Source: Bifidobacterium breve
GTDB lineage: Bacteria; Actinomycetota; Acidimicrobiia; IMCC26256
Reading direction: 5' to 3'
NCBI GenBank assembly: GCA_945907055.1
Contig: CAMDSG010000096.1
Coordinates: 1 to 6,803, forward strand
DNA: 6,803 nucleotides
Shown piece by piece: positions 1 through 5,599 of the stretch; the first letter of the stretch is position 1; the number at the start of each line of letters is the position of its first letter. The notes under the pieces were generated by a model, which saw nothing but the letters and a program-made list of their open reading frames with translations, searched no databases and was not told the origin of the DNA. Both the position numbers and the translations under genes were made by a program.

Positions 1-1256
1 TCGACGACGAACGACACCCGAGCGCGTCGTTGGTCTGGCACCAGCGTCATAGCTGCGCGCCGGGCAACATCATCGATGCTCCACCACGGCACGCGCCAAG
101 CCACGATCCCAACCAGTAGAACGCCGAATAGATCAGCCTGCACCCCGGCGATGAGCAGAACCGCTCCGACCAGAGCCGCAATCGGGAGTATCGCCAACGA
201 CCCTGGAATATTTAGTCTCTCCATTATTTTGGTAATCGCGGTGCGCTGAAGTATCCAACAAATTATGAAGACAAAAAGCAGCACAGAGCCATAGAGAATT
301 TGAACCTTCGACTCTGAGTCCCCAGACCAGTCTGCTACGCGCGTGAGGAACGTTCCCTCGAGCGCCATGCCCGCGGTAAATACAAGTGCAGACGTAATGA
401 AGATCGCGCGGAAAGCCTTTACGCCTTTGACAAAGCCCCAAGCGCTGGAAATCGATTCCTGAACGGTCTCAATCTCGCCTAGTGGTGCGTTGAGTGAGCG
501 ACCCTTTAGGGAGCGAGGCAGAAAATATGCGAGGCCTAACAATCCAATCGGGCATACATATAGGAGCGTGTAGAGAGGGATATCGAGTCGCGTGAGAAGC
601 ACCGGAGCAGCGGAGGCAACCACCAATCCAACAAACTGCCCCGCATAACGCCAACTAATTACCCAAGGAAAAACAGTACGACTTTCAGCAGCGTTGAAGT
701 GATCTCCGAGCATCGCCCAGATAATCAACGGAAGTAGGAAGTTCACCTGATCGGCGAGCACAACCGCTAAACCTGTACCTATCAGACTCAATCGCTCACT
801 TGAATTGGCGATTAGAACAAGCGCTACAACGAAGAGAATGCCATAAGCACTCGCTACACGTACGAAAGCCTTCTCCCGTTTTATGCGATCGATCCAGGTG
901 ACCTGCGCAAAGGCGACCGCGAGGAGCCCGAGCCCGCCAAGCGGGTAGATGATGACAAGCCCCTTAAGGCCGGCCAAGTTAATGAAGCGAGCGACTGCGA
1001 CGATCTCGGCAATAAATCCAATAGCAAAGACCGCTGAGAGTGCAATGGTCAGCGAGAAGGCTCGCTTCTTGAGGTGGCGTCCATGACCGGAGCCCTCGAC
1101 GTTCTCGAGGCGCTGACCCCTGGATTCGCTAAAAGTTGCTTCATTAACAGCCCCCAACTGATCAACATCAGATGCGGGCTTCGATGATGGGCGCGAAGTT
1201 GGGGCCGCAAAACCCCAAGGATCGTCGCTGCCTAGGTCCTTAGGTGATTCATCCAT
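1..1256 (-). CDS. Tlc/NTT-like major facilitator transporter, 3' end cut off by window edge
   Basis: An uninterrupted minus-strand frame of 418 codons begins at ATG 1256-1254 and is still open at base 1, so the C-terminus is missing. Residues 1-62 form a polar Ser/Pro/Asp-rich tail, presumably cytoplasmic and disordered. About ten hydrophobic segments follow, at roughly 67-91, 98-121, 135-150, 157-183, 196-222, 226-246, 283-305, 318-336, 351-372 and 374-390. Residues 180-210 (WAMLGDHFNAAESRTVFPW, then a short loop and YAGQFVG) resemble the W-x-x-x-x-D-x-F-x-x-x-E-x-x-R-x-F-P signature of the ADP/ATP translocase-like MFS branch. The charged VPDQRRARV stretch near residue 406 also fits that branch. 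Such proteins often carry extra C-terminal domains (HEAT or cyclic-nucleotide binding) that would lie outside the window. An in-frame GTG at 1262-1260 is the only alternative start before the upstream TAG (1268-1266). No Shine-Dalgarno is visible. The gene is certain; the substrate is unknown and the family call is by motif resemblance only. Confidence 0.72.
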   Translation of the reverse strand, partial: MDESPKDLGSDDPWGFAAPTSRPSSKPASDVDQLGAVNEATFSESRGQRLENVEGSGHGRHLKKRAFSLTIALSAVFAIGFIAEIVAVARFINLAGLKGLVIIYPLGGLGLLAVAFAQVTWIDRIKREKAFVRVASAYGILFVVALVLIANSSERLSLIGTGLAVVLADQVNFLLPLIIWAMLGDHFNAAESRTVFPWVISWRYAGQFVGLVVASAAPVLLTRLDIPLYTLLYVCPIGLLGLAYFLPRSLKGRSLNAPLGEIETVQESISSAWGFVKGVKAFRAIFITSALVFTAGMALEGTFLTRVADWSGDSESKVQILYGSVLLFVFIICWILQRTAITKIMERLNIPGSLAILPIAALVGAVLLIAGVQADLFGVLLVGIVAWRVPWWSIDDVARRAAMTLVPDQRRARVSFVV

Positions 1257-1268
1257 TCGCACAATCTA
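1256..1268 (-). promoter_or_regulatory. possible leaderless promoter of the transporter gene
   Basis: On the minus strand TAGATT (1268-1263) fits the TAnnnT form of a -10 element. It ends six bases before the A of the ATG at 1256, the spacing expected if transcription starts on the start codon. No Shine-Dalgarno lies in the 25 bases upstream, which agrees with a leaderless message. No good -35 hexamer is seen at the matching distance, so this rests on a short motif. Confidence 0.3.
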
Positions 1269-1360
1269 CAAGTAAGGTAACCGTCTACCGATTTTTATTC
1301 TTCGATTATGCCAAAACTTTCACCTTCATAAACTTCCCCATCACTACAACTGTAAGCATC

Positions 1361-1365
1361 AAGGA
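1361..1365 (+). promoter_or_regulatory. ribosome binding site deciding the GNAT gene start
   Basis: AAGGA lies seven bases before ATG 1373. The only upstream in-frame alternative, ATG 1244, would overlap the divergent transporter start and has a non-conserved-looking N-terminal extension, so this site favours the shorter protein. Confidence 0.6.
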
Positions 1366-1372
1366 TAAAGAA

Positions 1373-2020
1373 ATGGTCAGGTTCGTTGACTTATCGGCTG
1401 GAGACGAAAACGATCTCGCTGAGCTGAAGACCATATTCCTTACCTGCTTCCCGAAGTATGCGTTTTTCGTTCCGGAGATTGATGAAGCTTTCACAGAGCC
1501 CGAACGCAGCGGAGAGCGCATAGTCCATCAGGTAATCGCTTATGTGGAGGGCGCACCTGCAGGGATGGCGATCGTCCACACGAATCTCCAGCGAGGTGTC
1601 AACCTCATTCATTTCATAGCTGTTCTAGAAGAATTTCGAGGCCCCGTCCCTGGTGAGTCGTCGTTGGTGCGAAGGATCATTGGATTCGCTGGCCAGCAGG
1701 CTGCCCAAGCCTCCCTCCGCCACGGAGTCGATACGCATCACGGATTTGTCTGCGAGTCATACGCGGAGAGCGTGGAGATCTGGGAACGTCTCGGTTATAC
1801 GACCCTCTGCAGCGATTACGCCGAGCCAAACTATGGAAGGGACTGGGCTCTCCACGGGGATCCAGAGCTTCTCTCAAGAATTCTCATGGGTCAGCTCTCA
1901 GCGGCTTCAGCCTCCTCGAACGCTGATCTTCGCCAAGCAGGCATCGAAGCCTTCCTCCTTGACCACTACCATTTACCGAGAAATAACAAAAAAGTTACCG
2001 AGCTCTTAGGGCCCGCGTAG
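1373..2020 (+). CDS. GNAT-like N-acyltransferase, substrate unknown
   Basis: The predicted protein has 215 residues from ATG 1373, chosen because AAGGA sits at a good distance and because the longer start at 1244 overlaps the divergent gene. The GNAT fold would use acetyl- or acyl-CoA to acylate an amine. The strand before motif A reads LIHFIAVLEEFRG (residues 78-90), followed by PVPGESSLVRR and a helix, matching the usual V-x-x-x-x-R-G-x-G-x-G-x-x-L pyrophosphate loop except that the middle Gly is Val (RGPVPG). Residues 128-142 (ESYAESVEIWERLGY) fit motif B, the 'A-x-x-x-Y-x-x-x-GF' helix and strand. A tail of about 60 residues after the core (155-215) is helical and contains no recognised domain. 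It lies 120 bases before the ParA-like gene on the same strand, so cotranscription is possible but not shown. It could also be a catalytically altered member, given the changed loop. Confidence 0.65.
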   Translation: MVRFVDLSAGDENDLAELKTIFLTCFPKYAFFVPEIDEAFTEPERSGERIVHQVIAYVEGAPAGMAIVHTNLQRGVNLIHFIAVLEEFRGPVPGESSLVRRIIGFAGQQAAQASLRHGVDTHHGFVCESYAESVEIWERLGYTTLCSDYAEPNYGRDWALHGDPELLSRILMGQLSAASASSNADLRQAGIEAFLLDHYHLPRNNKKVTELLGPA

Positions 2021-2140
2021 CCACATATTTCTTAATGCGGTAACGATTCGGTTGAGAGGCGAAGCCATGACCCCGTGAGTTAGAGTTCCGCTGACAACTT
2101 TTGAAGGCTCTAGGAGAGCCACCTAGTACAAGGACTAAAA
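2021..2140 (+). promoter_or_regulatory. leader of the ParA/winged-helix unit with two overlapping hairpins
   Basis: This intergenic stretch holds no gene. GGCTCT (2106-2111) and AGAGCC (2115-2120) form a perfect six-pair hairpin with a three-base loop. CTAGG (2110-2114) and CCTAG (2122-2126) form a second five-pair hairpin that shares bases with the first, so only one can fold at a time. A normal Shine-Dalgarno, AAGGA (2130-2134), follows four bases later, with ATG at 2141. TAGAGT (2081-2086) is a possible -10 element and would put both hairpins in the 5' untranslated region, but no good -35 accompanies it. An operator with dyad symmetry is an equal alternative to RNA structure. Confidence 0.4.
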
Positions 2141-2908
2141 ATGACCACAGTGATCTCTATCCACTCCTTCCGCGGCGGAACAGGCAAGAGCAACACCACT
2201 GCAAATGTCGCCGCCCGCTTAACTGCAGAAGGAAACAGAGTCGCTGTAATCGACACTGACATCCAGAGCCCTGGAGTTCATGTCATCTTTGGTTTCGAAG
2301 ACACACCTGAGCCCACGCTCAACGACTACCTCTGGGGCCGCTCCTCCATCGCTGAGGCTGCGCACGAGATTACTGATCGCGTATCCATGGACATGACCGT
2401 CGCTGATGGCGGAAAGCTCTGGCTCATCCCATCAAGCATCAAGCCTGGCGATATTGCTCGCGTTCTTCGCGAGGGTTACGACGTCGGAACATTGAACGAT
2501 GGTTTTCGCACCGCCTCCAAAGACCTCAACCTTGATTACCTATTAATCGACACACACCCAGGTCTTAACGAAGAGACTCTTCTCTCCTTCACGATCAGCG
2601 ACGTGCTTCTCCTTCTGCTTCGCCCTGACCGTCAAGACTTCCAGGGAACCGCAGTGACCGTCGATGTTGCACGCAGACTTGATGTCCCTAATCTCTTCCT
2701 CGTTCTTAACAAAATCCCTTCAAATGTAGATGTCGACGACCTACGCGAGCAGATGACCGCTGCATACGGAGCTGAGACGGCTGGATTCCTTCCTCTTGCT
2801 GAAGAGGTTGTCGAGAACGCATCAGGTGGCCTCTTCTCCCTCACATCGCCAGACCACCCTTGGTCACAGGAGATCGGCAAGATCGTCGCTCGCATTCAGG
2901 CCAACTAG
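2141..2908 (+). CDS. MinD/ParA-type P-loop ATPase
   Basis: A 255-residue protein of the deviant Walker A (SIMIBI) ATPase family, normally an ATP-dependent dimer that positions DNA, proteins or complexes, or transduces signals. The P-loop is RGGTGKSNTT (residues 11-20); Lys16 and Ser17 are the nucleotide-binding pair, and the first position, usually the signature Lys, is Arg11. Walker A' is VAVIDTDIQSPG (34-45, Asp40) and Walker B is LDYLLIDTHPG (131-141, Asp137). The length fits a full MinD-like domain with no N-terminal DNA-binding extension. The C-terminus (WSQEIGKIVARIQAN) is the ordinary last helix, not the Lys/Phe-rich membrane-targeting helix of MinD. Start ATG 2141 has AAGGA six bases upstream. 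A winged-helix gene follows after 37 bases and is probably its operon partner. No ParB, MinC/MinE or replication gene is seen, so plasmid or chromosome partition is not supported. Family very sure; role unknown. Confidence 0.88.
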   Translation: MTTVISIHSFRGGTGKSNTTANVAARLTAEGNRVAVIDTDIQSPGVHVIFGFEDTPEPTLNDYLWGRSSIAEAAHEITDRVSMDMTVADGGKLWLIPSSIKPGDIARVLREGYDVGTLNDGFRTASKDLNLDYLLIDTHPGLNEETLLSFTISDVLLLLLRPDRQDFQGTAVTVDVARRLDVPNLFLVLNKIPSNVDVDDLREQMTAAYGAETAGFLPLAEEVVENASGGLFSLTSPDHPWSQEIGKIVARIQAN

Positions 2909-2945
2909 TCAACCCGCAAGACTCATAAGAGAGCGGAGGCTCAGC

Positions 2946-3287
2946 ATGTCTTCACCGTCAGATTTTGGGTCATCAGACTCAGGAGCATCAGGCTTTGAAT
3001 CAGAGCCAATGCTCGGAGTCGCCGACTGGACTGAACTCCCCACCGACGAGAGGCGCTGCCTCCGCTGGATGCTGCGCACTGGAGAGGTAACCACTCTTCA
3101 AACATCCGAGGAGCTCGGAATGGATGAAGACGCTTCGCGAGTAGTACTTGAGGCCTTAGTCGCGAGAAAGCTTGCAGTATTCATAGACGAGAAAATCGTC
3201 TACGTCGGCAACGTCGGAAGACGAACTGCTCGTTTCAAGCCGGGCGGCATGTGGGACGCTTTGGCCGACAAATTGATTGACGAGTGA
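2946..3287 (+). CDS. small winged-helix protein with Ser-rich N-terminal tail, partner of the ParA-like ATPase
   Basis: The protein has 113 residues from ATG 2946, supported by GGAGG at 2935-2939 six bases upstream. The longer in-frame start at 2796 lies inside the ATPase gene and is rejected. Residues 1-21 are low complexity, rich in Ser, Gly, Asp and Glu, and probably disordered. Residues 31-88 look like a winged helix-turn-helix: helix LPTDERRCLRWMLRTG, a short helix TTLQTSEELG, a recognition-type helix DEDASRVVLEALVARKLA, then a beta wing (VFIDEKIVYVG). A basic segment GRRTARFKPG and a short helix end the protein. The fold suggests DNA binding, but wHTH domains of this acidic type also serve as protein contacts. 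It sits 37 bases after the ATPase gene, same strand, and ends 13 bases before the convergent oxygenase gene. I do not recognise a named family. Confidence 0.7.
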   Translation: MSSPSDFGSSDSGASGFESEPMLGVADWTELPTDERRCLRWMLRTGEVTTLQTSEELGMDEDASRVVLEALVARKLAVFIDEKIVYVGNVGRRTARFKPGGMWDALADKLIDE

Positions 3288-3300
3288 GGCGCTCCAGTCA

Positions 3301-4239
3301 TTAATCGCTGAGCAAATTGGTGCGATTGGTAAAATTGCTTCCGACGCGCGAAACCTCGAATTTGTCGACCTGCCATAACTGCATATCTGGATTGGTAGCG
3401 TCGTCTGCAGGGTTCCCCTTGAGACTCGTCATCCCAAGAAGTTGGCGGGCTCGATCTGGAAGTTCTTCCACTCTCGAAGGCGTGAGGGACAGCGCAGATG
3501 CCTCCTCAGGTACCAGCCATCCCAGCATGTAACTGAGGTATAGGCCTTTGCGAACTCGATCCGATGTTTGATTCGCTCCTCCCTGGTGGAGCGTGCTTCC
3601 AAGCCATAAGACTGCGTCACCTCTTTCAAGATCCACTGGTTGAGCGAGTCTCGGGTCAACCGCCTGGTCGATAGGCAAACGATGGGTGCGCGGTATCACC
3701 ATCGTTGCCCCGGCCTCTGCATCGAAGTCCCCAATCGCGATCATTGCTGAAACCTGTAAGTCGATACCCAAGCGAGCAGGAATCGCCCAATTGATATCAT
3801 CGCGATGAAGCACTTGCGCCTTGTCTCCGGGTTGAAGAAAAATTAATCCGGCAAGGCTCAACCAGTAATCTCCACAATTTGGAAGAAGCACTAGATCCAT
3901 CACTCCTAATAAGGTCGGATCCAGAAGACACTCGCTGACGAAAACATCGCTCTTCATTGCCAGCCCCTGCACTCTTACCGTGGTCGCTCCGAAAAAATCT
4001 CCCTGTAACCCGTCACCGAATCCACTACTGCGGGCTGATACGTAAGGGTCGAGATCAGAGTTGAGTTCTGCGACTGTGTCTAGCCCTAGTAATCCGGTTA
4101 CAACTACAGCACCATCGCGCAGAAGTAACTCGGCAATCTTTTCAGCAGAAGTTCCAGAAGGGACTCGTTGGATCTCAAGATCCGGCGAGGGTCCAGATTC
4201 GATGGATTCCTCGTTCGATTTGGCTCCGAATGCTGTCAT
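3301..4239 (-). CDS. phytanoyl-CoA dioxygenase (PhyH) family Fe(II)/2-oxoglutarate oxygenase
   Basis: A 312-residue member of the PhyH superfamily, cytoplasmic cupin-fold enzymes that couple 2-oxoglutarate decarboxylation to hydroxylation or other oxidation of an organic substrate. The facial triad is visible: His146 and Asp148 in QVLHRDDINW and the distal His218 in STLHQGGANQTSDRVRKGL. Arg228 or Arg230 would bind 2-oxoglutarate. The segments MIAIGDFDAEAGATMVIPRTHRL (residues 166 to 188, read in part) and LERGDAVLW (204-212) are typical of the core strands. The QxLHRDD form is common in PhyH enzymes of secondary metabolism and marine bacteria rather than in ectoine hydroxylase. Start ATG 4239-4237 has GAAGGG (4253-4248, minus strand) eight bases upstream. 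It is divergent from the Coq4-like gene and convergent with the winged-helix gene. The substrate cannot be read from the sequence. Confidence 0.85.
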   Translation of the reverse strand: MTAFGAKSNEESIESGPSPDLEIQRVPSGTSAEKIAELLLRDGAVVVTGLLGLDTVAELNSDLDPYVSARSSGFGDGLQGDFFGATTVRVQGLAMKSDVFVSECLLDPTLLGVMDLVLLPNCGDYWLSLAGLIFLQPGDKAQVLHRDDINWAIPARLGIDLQVSAMIAIGDFDAEAGATMVIPRTHRLPIDQAVDPRLAQPVDLERGDAVLWLGSTLHQGGANQTSDRVRKGLYLSYMLGWLVPEEASALSLTPSRVEELPDRARQLLGMTSLKGNPADDATNPDMQLWQVDKFEVSRVGSNFTNRTNLLSD

Positions 4240-4381
4240 GCGTACTGCCCTTCAATCATTAATTGAGTCTCGACGTTCTCTCGCTAAATAAGGCTTTTAC
4301 CCTGATAATTGCCCCCCTTTACGCTATCCGCTCCCTGAGAGTAAAGTCTTGCCGGAATCATTCAATTGTAAACGGAGGCGC
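4240..4381. promoter_or_regulatory. shared divergent promoter region of the oxygenase and Coq4-like genes
   Basis: 142 bases separate the two divergent starts. On the plus strand, GATAAT (4304-4309), TACGCT (4320-4325) and TAAAGT (4342-4347) are -10-like hexamers; none has a convincing -35. If TAAAGT is used, transcription would begin near 4354, downstream of the TTG at 4349, which supports ATG 4382 as the Coq4-like start. A short dyad, TCAAT/ATTGA (4252-4256 and 4262-4266), overlaps the edge of the oxygenase Shine-Dalgarno and could be an operator, though five-base arms are weak evidence. Confidence 0.35.
4374..4378 (+). promoter_or_regulatory. ribosome binding site of the Coq4-like gene, short spacing
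   Basis: GGAGG lies only three bases before ATG 4382, tighter than usual. It is still the strongest Shine-Dalgarno in the region; the alternative TTG 4349 has only a weak GAGAG upstream. Confidence 0.45.
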
Positions 4382-5545
4382 ATGCCAGTACCACTCCCAA
4401 CTACCGAGGTCAATCTCCACCCGCCTGAACATGATGAGATAGTGATTACGGCGCGAGCCTGTGTGAGCGCGCTCCGGGGTGATGGCCAGTTACAGGATCT
4501 ACAGCGCTACGTACTCTGCGCCCACATTGAGTCAATGTGCGGTCTGCACCTAGAGGTTGATTCCCTAGAGCACATTGGCCCAGAAGAATTCGCTGAGGCG
4601 ATGCGTTACCGCGAAGAAGGATTTCGCATTCGCATGGTCCAGACCATGCTTCTTGGAGCGTTTGTTGCAAGCCCACCCGAGGATGCGACCATTGACCGCA
4701 TCGCCCTCTACGCAGAGGAGCTCTCGGTAAGCGACGGAATGATCGAGATTGGGCATGAGATAGCGCACGGCTCACACAACCTTGTGCTCGCGGACTTTTC
4801 GCGCGCCGGCTACCACGCACACCTAGACACGCCGATTGAGAACATTCTCCACACGCGCTCATTACTCTCGGACGACTGGGACCCTATATACGACGAGCCC
4901 GACCTTGCTCAGCGGTGGGATGACCTTCAGAATCTTCCACCGGGCACGGTAGGTCGAGGAGTCTGGGAGTTCTACCGAGCCCGCGGGTTCTCTTTTCCCG
5001 GAGCACCGGGTAGCGCGCCTCCCCTACTTTCTCAGCATGATTGGATTCATGTAATCGCAGATTACGGCTCAACTGTTGAGTCCGAGATTGAGGTATTCGG
5101 ACTCATCTCACGAGCCGATGATGATCCCCGTGCGTTCTCGCTTCTTGCAATGGTCCTATGCCTCTTCGAGACAGGGATGCTCAACTCGGCAGCAATTTTC
5201 CAATTTGACCCCGGGCACCTAACCCATGACGCGAGGCGCATGGGGATCCGCCTGGCTGACGCTATGTATCGGGGGGCAATTATTGGCGCCCATTTCTCTG
5301 GCCAAGACCTTCTCGAGATCGACTGGTTTAAGCACGCACATAAGACCGTTGAAGAGGTCCGCGAGATGGTTGGCATCCCGCCGAAGTCTGAGGCCGCAAT
5401 TGCAGCAGGAGCGGTTGGACCCTGGGAGCCGGGAGGCATTAGTCCCTTCCAACTGAAACTTGGTATGAGCGTTGCCGTCGAACGCGGCGAGGAGTACGAC
5501 AGCCACGGTGCAACCGTTCTTGCGGGCGCGTCAGAGGGCTATTAA
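4382..5545 (+). CDS. Coq4-like protein with helical TerB-like N-terminal domain
   Basis: The predicted protein has 387 residues from ATG 4382 (398 if TTG 4349 is used). The C-terminal two thirds (about 147-333) match the Coq4 pattern: LPPGTVGRGVWEFY (185-198), then the metal motif HDWIH with Glu235 eleven residues on (His219, Asp220, His223, Glu235; DNA 5036-5086), and a closing helix DLLEIDWFKHAHKTVEEVREMVGIPP (309-334, in part). Coq4 is a ubiquinone-pathway protein linked to prenyl-lipid binding and, more recently, to ring C1 decarboxylation/hydroxylation. Residues about 18-130 form an all-helical domain of two similar halves (ALRGDGQLQDLQRYVLCAHI and LLGAFVASPPEDATIDRIAL) that recalls TerB/DUF533 domains; this call is weaker. 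No signal peptide or membrane segment is present. A Gly/Ala-rich tail of about 50 residues follows. No other quinone-pathway gene is in the window. It precedes the BMP lipoprotein by 54 bases on the same strand. Confidence 0.75.
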   Translation: MPVPLPTTEVNLHPPEHDEIVITARACVSALRGDGQLQDLQRYVLCAHIESMCGLHLEVDSLEHIGPEEFAEAMRYREEGFRIRMVQTMLLGAFVASPPEDATIDRIALYAEELSVSDGMIEIGHEIAHGSHNLVLADFSRAGYHAHLDTPIENILHTRSLLSDDWDPIYDEPDLAQRWDDLQNLPPGTVGRGVWEFYRARGFSFPGAPGSAPPLLSQHDWIHVIADYGSTVESEIEVFGLISRADDDPRAFSLLAMVLCLFETGMLNSAAIFQFDPGHLTHDARRMGIRLADAMYRGAIIGAHFSGQDLLEIDWFKHAHKTVEEVREMVGIPPKSEAAIAAGAVGPWEPGGISPFQLKLGMSVAVERGEEYDSHGATVLAGASEGY

Positions 5546-5587
5546 ACAGTTTTAGCCGAACCAATAATTTCGAGATTTATGAGACCT

Positions 5588-5592
5588 AAAGG
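5588..5592 (+). promoter_or_regulatory. ribosome binding site deciding the lipoprotein start
   Basis: AAAGG is followed seven bases later by ATG 5600, which gives a standard lipoprotein signal peptide. The upstream ATG 5579 has no Shine-Dalgarno. TAATTT (5565-5570) is a -10-like hexamer that would start transcription close to 5577, so a near-leaderless start at 5579 remains possible. Confidence 0.45.
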
Positions 5593-5599
5593 TGTATTC

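Noticed and set aside
133..654. Two short minus-strand reading frames (133-441 and 469-654)
   Set aside because: Both are out of frame with the continuous 418-codon transporter frame, and their products are Cys/Arg-rich with no domain.
1244..1372. 43-residue N-terminal extension of the GNAT gene from ATG 1244
   Set aside because: It overlaps the divergent transporter start, has no good Shine-Dalgarno, and a better-supported ATG lies at 1373.
2141..2908. Plasmid or chromosome partition locus
   Set aside because: No ParB, centromere-like repeats, replication initiator or origin signs (DnaA boxes, iterons) are seen near the ATPase gene.
2796..2945. 50-residue upstream extension of the winged-helix gene
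   Set aside because: It lies mostly inside the ATPase coding region in another frame; GGAGG at 2935 supports ATG 2946.
3288..3300. Bidirectional terminator between the convergent winged-helix and oxygenase genes
   Set aside because: Only 13 bases separate the genes and no stable hairpin with T-runs is visible there.
4446..5506. Several minus-strand frames of 62-138 codons opposite the Coq4-like gene
   Set aside because: They are antisense to a gene with clear family motifs, and their products look like frame shadows (Arg/Ser/Pro-rich, no motif).
5579..5599. Upstream ATG 5579 for the lipoprotein
   Set aside because: It adds seven residues before a complete signal peptide and has no Shine-Dalgarno, unlike ATG 5600; not fully excluded if the message is near-leaderless.
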